Source: Defluviitaleaceae bacterium
GTDB lineage: Bacteria > Bacillota > Clostridia > Lachnospirales > WRAX01
Direction of reading: 5' to 3'
Length of the DNA: 12,571 nucleotides
Assembly (NCBI GenBank): GCA_009784355.1
Contig: WRBU01000012.1
Span: 1 to 12,571, forward strand
The notes beneath the pieces are model-generated. The model did no database searches. It was not told where the DNA came from and saw nothing but the letters and a program-made list of their open reading frames with translations. Within the stretch, counting starts at the first letter, position 1. Each line of letters starts with the position of its first letter. Below, piece after piece: positions 7,034 through 12,571 of this stretch. The translations under genes and the position numbers were made by a program.

Positions 7034-9391
7034 TCATTCCTCTTTCATAGCATCAGCAATAATTTTTGCGGTCTGCTCCCCTTCATAACAGCCACTTTCT
7101 TGCAACCGCTGTGCATCACAGCTTCTCGCCACAACTTTAACTTCGCCGTCTGCAAGCAAAATTTCTATTGTCAAATTGCCGCCACCATCAATAACGGCAT
7201 CCACAATTTGGTCTTTAAGTTCACCCTCAACATAACGTATAATCTCCCTCGCCCCATATGTGGCAGAAAAATTAGCCTTTGCAATATGCTCAAATACGTC
7301 TTGTTTGGTCTCGATGCTTAATCCCCTTTCCAAAACACGCTCCTGCAATATGCCCACAGCTTTTTTTGCAATAAGTACTGCAATGTCGGGTGTGATGGGG
7401 TTAAACTTCACAATTTTGGTCAAACGGTTGCGAAACTCTGGTGAAAAGGTCTTTTCAACCTGTGCCATAATGGCGGTTGTGTCCTTTTTATCACCAAAGC
7501 CAATAATATTTCTATCCGCAATAGCCGCTCCTGCATTTGATGTCATAACAATAATAACATTGCGAAAATCGGCTTTTTTGCCTTGTGCGTCTGTCAGCAC
7601 CCCGTAATCCATCGCTTGCAAAAGCACATTCAAAATATTAGGATGTGCTTTTTCAATTTCGTCAAGCAAAAGTATGGCTGAAGGGTTTTTGCGTACAGCA
7701 TCAACCAAAAGCCCGCCCTCGTCATGCCCGATATATCCCGGTGCCGCCCCGACAAGGCGTGATGTAGTGTGACTTTCTTGATACTCGCTCATGTCAAAGC
7801 GTATTAGCTTCATGCCTAAAACATCAGCAAATGTGCGGGCAATCTCTGTTTTGCCAACCCCCGTAGGGCCTACAAAAAGTAGCGACGCAATAGGTTTTTG
7901 TGCATCATTAAGACCAATGCGAGCCGCCTTTATGGCCTTTGCCACGGCAGCAACCGCCTCATCTTGCCCAAAAACCACTCTCTTTACACGCTCCTCAAGC
8001 TCTGACAGCTTCTGTACTTCATTTGAGCTAACATCCGTTTCAGGGATTTTGGCAAGTTTTGCTACAGCCCGTTCAATGTCAGCCACCGAAACCGTTGGAA
8101 AACTAAACATCTCCACCGCAGCGACGGCAGCACCTGCAATATCAAGCACATCAAGAGCTTTATCTGGCAACTTCGCAGTTTTCACGTATTTGTGGGTTAG
8201 CCTAACAGCCGCCTCTATCGCATCTTCGGAATATATTACCTTGTGGTGCTTGGTAAAATTCACCACTGTACCCTTTAAAATTTCGATGGCTTCGTCCGCC
8301 GTTGGCTCGTCAATGTCAATTTTGTGAAAACGCCTCAAAAGTGCCGGAGACTTCTCTATATGCTTTTTATAATCTTCAAAAGTGGTTGTACCAATAAAGC
8401 GTAGTTCGCCGCGTCCAAGATAAGGTTTTAAAATGCTGGAGGCATCAAGCGCACTGCCTTGGCTCGTTCCCGCACCAACAATAGTGTGTATTTCGTCAAT
8501 GCAAATAATTGCACCTTCTTGATTTTTCGCTGCTTCCATCGCACCTATAAGCCTGTCCTCAAAATCCCCGCGGTATTTTGTGCCTGCAATTAAAACGCCC
8601 ATATCCAAATGATATAGCTTGGCTTTTTGCAGTTTCTTTGGTACTTCCCCTGCCGCAATACGCTGTGCAAGCCCTTCCAAAACGGCCGTTTTGCCAACAC
8701 CGCCATCCCCCACCAAAACAGGGTTGTTTTTGCCGCGCCGGCTTAACAAAAGCAAAATCTCTTTTAAAACATCTTCCCGCCCAATAAGAACATCGTATTC
8801 ACCTTGCCTAGCTTTTTCAATCATATCAGTTGCATAGGTTTTAAGATAATCCACTGGCTTTTTTTGCATTGACTCTTGTACTTCCCTTGATTGTTCCATG
8901 CCCTTGCAGTTACAGTTGGGCGGACAGCCGTCTTTGTCGCTATCCCCGCTGCTGAACATATCTTCTTCCAGAGCCAAGAATTTATCAAATTTGTCAAAAC
9001 TGGCTCCATGCTTGTTTAAAATTGTCTGCGTAAAGGTGTAATCCATGCCGAGCATTGCCAAAAGCGCATCGTCCAACCCAATTTCTTTTTTAAGCTCATC
9101 TTTGGCAAATTTTTCTGCCATATTCATAAAATCTACAAATTCCATAGATTCGCTGGGCTGTTCTGGCGACTTACCAGACCCGAGCTTTTCTAAAAAAATA
9201 TTTATATCGTTGGAAATTTTGCTAACTATACCGCCAGCACCCCGCACCAGCCGCCGCCCTTCGTCAAACAAAAGCATGGCATATAAAAAATGCGAAGGCG
9301 TAATTAGGGCGTGCCCGCCAAGCCTTGCTTCGTTAAGTGCAACCGTATAAACCTGCCCCGCAAGAGCATTTAATTTCATTGATTCTTTCAT
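7034..9391 (-). CDS. clpA: ATP-dependent Clp protease ATP-binding subunit, ClpA-like
   Basis: A 785-residue AAA+ unfoldase that should feed proteins to ClpP. It has a Clp N domain (about 1-145), a linker, D1 with Walker A GDGGVGKT (228-235), Walker B ICIDE (296-300) and pore loop KYRGDFED (272-279), then D2 with Walker A GPTGVGKT (508-515), Walker B LLLDE (574-578) and pore loop GYIGHDEGG (552-560). IGFG at 630-633 is the ClpP-docking loop. There is no ClpB/ClpC-type coiled-coil M domain between the two halves of D1, which favours ClpA. Oddities: a cysteine cluster CPPNCNC (156-162) in the linker, and H556 where Y or F is common. ATG 9391 is preceded by AGGA 7 nt upstream; a second Met at residue 5 lacks a site. 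No clpS or clpP is in the window, and I see no CIRCE or CtsR box upstream. Confidence 0.93.
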   Translation of the reverse strand: MKESMKLNALAGQVYTVALNEARLGGHALITPSHFLYAMLLFDEGRRLVRGAGGIVSKISNDINIFLEKLGSGKSPEQPSESMEFVDFMNMAEKFAKDELKKEIGLDDALLAMLGMDYTFTQTILNKHGASFDKFDKFLALEEDMFSSGDSDKDGCPPNCNCKGMEQSREVQESMQKKPVDYLKTYATDMIEKARQGEYDVLIGREDVLKEILLLLSRRGKNNPVLVGDGGVGKTAVLEGLAQRIAAGEVPKKLQKAKLYHLDMGVLIAGTKYRGDFEDRLIGAMEAAKNQEGAIICIDEIHTIVGAGTSQGSALDASSILKPYLGRGELRFIGTTTFEDYKKHIEKSPALLRRFHKIDIDEPTADEAIEILKGTVVNFTKHHKVIYSEDAIEAAVRLTHKYVKTAKLPDKALDVLDIAGAAVAAVEMFSFPTVSVADIERAVAKLAKIPETDVSSNEVQKLSELEERVKRVVFGQDEAVAAVAKAIKAARIGLNDAQKPIASLLFVGPTGVGKTEIARTFADVLGMKLIRFDMSEYQESHTTSRLVGAAPGYIGHDEGGLLVDAVRKNPSAILLLDEIEKAHPNILNVLLQAMDYGVLTDAQGKKADFRNVIIVMTSNAGAAIADRNIIGFGDKKDTTAIMAQVEKTFSPEFRNRLTKIVKFNPITPDIAVLIAKKAVGILQERVLERGLSIETKQDVFEHIAKANFSATYGAREIIRYVEGELKDQIVDAVIDGGGNLTIEILLADGEVKVVARSCDAQRLQESGCYEGEQTAKIIADAMKEE

Positions 9392-9437
9392 ATTGTCATC
9401 CTAACATAGTATCTATAATATGAGCCGTTTTTTCTAT

Positions 9438-9465
9438 ATTATAACACATGTTAGCAAAAAATCAA
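9438..9465 (-). promoter_or_regulatory. Sigma-A-type promoter of clpA with extended -10
   Basis: On the minus strand, -35 TTGATT (9465-9460), a 16-bp spacer and a perfect -10 TATAAT (9443-9438) preceded by TGT (extended -10). Transcription would begin near 9431, about 40 nt upstream of the clpA ATG at 9391. A second TATTAT lies closer to the gene (9420-9415) but has no clear -35. Confidence 0.7.
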
Positions 9466-9518
9466 TATTCAATATTTTTAGTGATAAGACCAGCAAACAA
9501 CTATTTGTGCAAAATTTT

Positions 9519-9551
9519 AAAGCGTGTAGCAAATTAGTGCAAACGCGCTTT
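9519..9551 (-). terminator. Candidate intrinsic terminator of mnhE
   Basis: AAAGCGTGT (9519-9527) and ACGCGCTTT (9543-9551) form a 9-bp stem with one G-T pair around a 15-nt loop. Read on the minus strand the stem is followed by AAAATTTTGC, a weak T-rich tail. It sits about 60 nt past the mnhE stop and before the clpA promoter, where a terminator would be expected. The long loop and weak tail make the call uncertain. Confidence 0.4.
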
Positions 9552-9565
9552 GATTCTATAATAGC

Positions 9566-9585
9566 CTAAATGGGATGCTGTACAA
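9566..9585 (+). repeat. Left copy of a perfect 20-bp inverted repeat flanking mnhE
   Basis: CTAAATGGGATGCTGTACAA on the plus strand. The exact reverse complement lies at 10148-10167. Similarity extends a few bases both ways with mismatches (AATAGC against AATGGT outside, TTAT against ATAT inside). The pair brackets the whole mnhE coding region and its ribosome binding site. It is 26 bp past the mnhE stop codon. Confidence 0.9.
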
Positions 9586-9611
9586 TTATTAATTAAAGCA
9601 CAAAAAGCAGC

Positions 9612-10103
9612 TCATTTATTTTTAGCTTCTGCTTTTTTTAGTCTGCTTTCGATGTTGCGCAATCCATTTACGGTTTCTGAAAAATTTGGCGATGCTTTCT
9701 CTTCACCTATACACAAAACCGTAATATTTTCTCCGGTTTGCTCCAAAGCTATGGTTCCTGGCGTAATCGTAACAGAGCTTGCCATTATTGTGCGCAGGCC
9801 TTCATTTTCCAACTCTAATTTCTCTTTTACTATGCCACATTTTGCGCCAGTAAAAACAAGTTTAATAAGCCCACAAGCATCTTTATACATTTTGCCAATC
9901 AGCCAAAATGGATACACAATGAGTTTATGAAACTTGATGCGAGTACTCTCTTCGGGAGTCTTTGGTATGTATTTATTAGTGAAATATGAAACAAATGCAC
10001 CCACAACCAGCCCAACGAACACGCTTTGCCAAGTTAATGTTTCTGTAAAAATTACCCATAACACAGCCAACAAAGCTGTTGACAAAATTACCCGTAAGGT
10101 CAT
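9612..10103 (-). CDS. mnhE: Na+/H+ antiporter subunit E (MnhE/MrpE family), orphan gene
   Basis: A 163-residue membrane protein with hydrophobic segments at about 4-19, 26-42 and 58-86 and a soluble C-terminal part. SVTITPGT (110-117) is the hallmark of the MrpE/MnhE family, and the length is typical. MrpE is one of the small subunits of the multi-subunit Mrp cation/proton antiporter, which exports Na+ in exchange for protons. Normally the gene sits in an mrpABCDEFG cluster. Here none of the other subunits is within the window, so partners must be encoded elsewhere or the protein acts differently. ATG 10103 has a strong AAGGAG site (10118-10113). The gene lies inside a perfect 20-bp inverted repeat, with a promoter and a structured leader on its upstream side. 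Its C-terminal tail is rich in Lys and Glu. Confidence 0.9.
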   Translation of the reverse strand: MTLRVILSTALLAVLWVIFTETLTWQSVFVGLVVGAFVSYFTNKYIPKTPEESTRIKFHKLIVYPFWLIGKMYKDACGLIKLVFTGAKCGIVKEKLELENEGLRTIMASSVTITPGTIALEQTGENITVLCIGEEKASPNFSETVNGLRNIESRLKKAEAKNK

Positions 10104-10147
10104 AGCAATCCTCTCCTTAAGTTTAATTCAAAACATATTTTGCATAT

Positions 10148-10167
10148 TTGTACAGCATCCCATTTAG
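10148..10167 (-). repeat. Right copy of the 20-bp inverted repeat flanking mnhE
   Basis: The plus strand reads TTGTACAGCATCCCATTTAG, the exact reverse complement of 9566-9585. It lies in the mnhE leader, 44 bp upstream of the start codon and between the terminator-like hairpins and the ribosome binding site. No target-site duplication flanks the pair. Confidence 0.9.
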
Positions 10168-10207
10168 ACCATTTTAGCAATCACCCTTTTGATTTTATGA
10201 AAATAAA

Positions 10208-10231
10208 ATGGAGAGCCCGAAAGCTCTCCAT
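10208..10231 (-). terminator. Terminator-like hairpin B in the mnhE leader
   Basis: A perfect 9-bp stem, ATGGAGAGC with GCTCTCCAT, and a six-base loop. On the minus strand it is followed by TTTATTTTC, as in an intrinsic terminator. The plus-strand side has no T tract, so it should act on leftward transcripts. Confidence 0.65.
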
Positions 10232-10263
10232 AAAAACTACATCTTTAAAAATGCGCAAAATAA

Positions 10264-10287
10264 TAGAGAACTCCTGAAAGCTCTCCA
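10264..10287 (-). terminator. Terminator-like hairpin A in the mnhE leader
   Basis: In minus-strand RNA UGGAGAGCU pairs with AGUUCUCUA, including two G-U pairs, around the loop UUCAGG. UUAUUUU follows. The 5' arm and most of the loop match hairpin B, so A and B look like a duplicated unit. In plus-strand RNA the G-U pairs become A-C mismatches, which supports the minus strand as the functional one. Confidence 0.55.
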
Positions 10288-10368
10288 CCCTAAAGCCAAT
10301 ACCTTGAAAGCAACTAAACTAAATTCTGCCCAACCGGAAATATGCATATTCAATTCATCGTCAAATAC

Positions 10369-10397
10369 ATAATACAAAATTAATTGAAGTTTGTCAA
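10369..10397 (-). promoter_or_regulatory. Near-consensus sigma-A promoter reading toward mnhE
   Basis: On the minus strand, a perfect -35 TTGACA (10397-10392), a 17-bp spacer and -10 TATTAT (10374-10369, five of six consensus bases). Transcription would begin near 10362. It lies outside the 20-bp inverted repeat, so inversion of the repeat-bounded segment would uncouple mnhE from it. Confidence 0.7.
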
Positions 10398-10436
10398 TAG
10401 CTTTTTTAAGTTTTTTACAAAAAATATAAAAATCAG

Positions 10437-10466
10437 TTGATTTTATTAAAGAAAGTATGTTATAAT
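10437..10466 (+). promoter_or_regulatory. Sigma-A promoter of the DUF4364-guaB operon
   Basis: -35 TTGATT (10437-10442), an 18-bp spacer and a perfect -10 TATAAT (10461-10466) preceded by TGT (extended -10). Transcription would begin near 10473, about 35 nt before the TTG start. It is divergent from the mnhE promoter, with 39 bp between the two -35 boxes. Confidence 0.75.
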
Positions 10467-10507
10467 GACAAGATATAGAAAAATAGCATTTTGGGCAGGG
10501 TGGTGGG

Positions 10508-12548
<2,041 letters not shown>

Positions 12549-12571
12549 TTTGCAAAATCCACGGACGAACA

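Larger units (their letters stand above)
10104..10362 (-). ncRNA. Candidate structured leader of mnhE (or independent small RNA)
   Basis: The predicted minus-strand transcript begins near 10362 and runs about 259 nt to the mnhE ATG. It holds two homologous terminator-like hairpins (10287-10264 and 10231-10208), then the right copy of the inverted repeat, then the mnhE ribosome binding site. If the hairpins end transcription, the products would be small RNAs of roughly 100 or 160 nt and mnhE would depend on read-through. The more distal hairpin (10287-10264) pairs fully only in minus-strand RNA, because it needs G-U pairs. I recognise no known riboswitch class. The rest of this 404-bp gap is covered by the promoters listed here; I see no further gene. 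Confidence 0.5.

Noticed and set aside
7791..8327. 178-codon plus-strand frame inside clpA
   Set aside because: It is antisense to the AAA+ core with intact Walker motifs on the minus strand; the serine/alanine-rich translation is typical of a shadow frame.
9392..9611. CIRCE (HrcA) or CtsR operator upstream of clpA
   Set aside because: Neither the TTAGCACTC-N9-GAGTGCTAA inverted repeat nor a tandem GGTCAAA-type heptad is present in this gap.
9566..10167. mnhE as a transposon or insertion-sequence passenger
   Set aside because: The 20-bp terminal repeats are suggestive, but there is no transposase and I find no target-site duplication next to the repeats. An invertible segment or RNA pairing fits better.
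10467..10507. Purine riboswitch or PurR box controlling guaB
   Set aside because: The leader is only about 35 nt, too short for a purine aptamer, and no CCGAACAAT-type box is visible.

Overview
The window looks like a chromosomal segment of a low-GC Gram-positive bacterium, most likely a Clostridia-class Firmicute. The grounds are the AT-rich sequence, strong AGGAGG-type ribosome binding sites, sigma-A-like promoters with extended -10 elements, a TTG start codon, and genes of families common in that group (DUF2225, DUF4364, ClpA/ClpC-type ATPase, MrpE/MnhE). I cannot place it to genus. I see no transposase, integrase, phage gene, CRISPR array, tRNA or rRNA.

Layout. (1) 1-1697, minus strand: a compact three-gene operon reading off the left edge: a GtrB/CsbB-like membrane glycosyltransferase, a GtrA-like flippase-type membrane protein, and the N-terminus of a membrane-anchored ComEC-type metallo-beta-lactamase-fold protein. 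(2) 1698-1826: a divergent promoter region whose two -35 boxes lie back to back, 4 bp apart. (3) 1827-6902, plus strand: a DUF2225 zinc-ribbon protein, a 1100-residue hybrid sensor kinase and a REC-GGDEF diguanylate cyclase. The kinase and cyclase carry every station of a His-Asp-His-Asp phosphorelay ending in cyclic-di-GMP synthesis. (4) 6903-7033: a bidirectional terminator and a REP-like imperfect palindrome between convergent genes. (5) 7034-9391, minus strand: a ClpA-like AAA+ unfoldase with a ClpP-docking IGF loop and an unusual three-cysteine cluster in its linker. (6) 9392-10507: an orphan mnhE/mrpE antiporter-subunit gene on the minus strand with unusual flanking structure. (7) 10508-12548, plus strand: a DUF4364 winged-helix-type protein followed 22 bp later by guaB (IMP dehydrogenase).

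The most unusual region is 9519-10397. The mnhE gene is enclosed by a perfect 20-bp inverted repeat (9566-9585 and 10148-10167). A near-consensus promoter (TTGACA-N17-TATTAT) lies outside the repeat, and about 260 nt of leader carries two homologous terminator-like hairpins. This geometry fits an invertible on/off gene cassette, a regulated (attenuated) leader, or both. These readings are inferences from sequence layout. No recombinase gene is present in the window.
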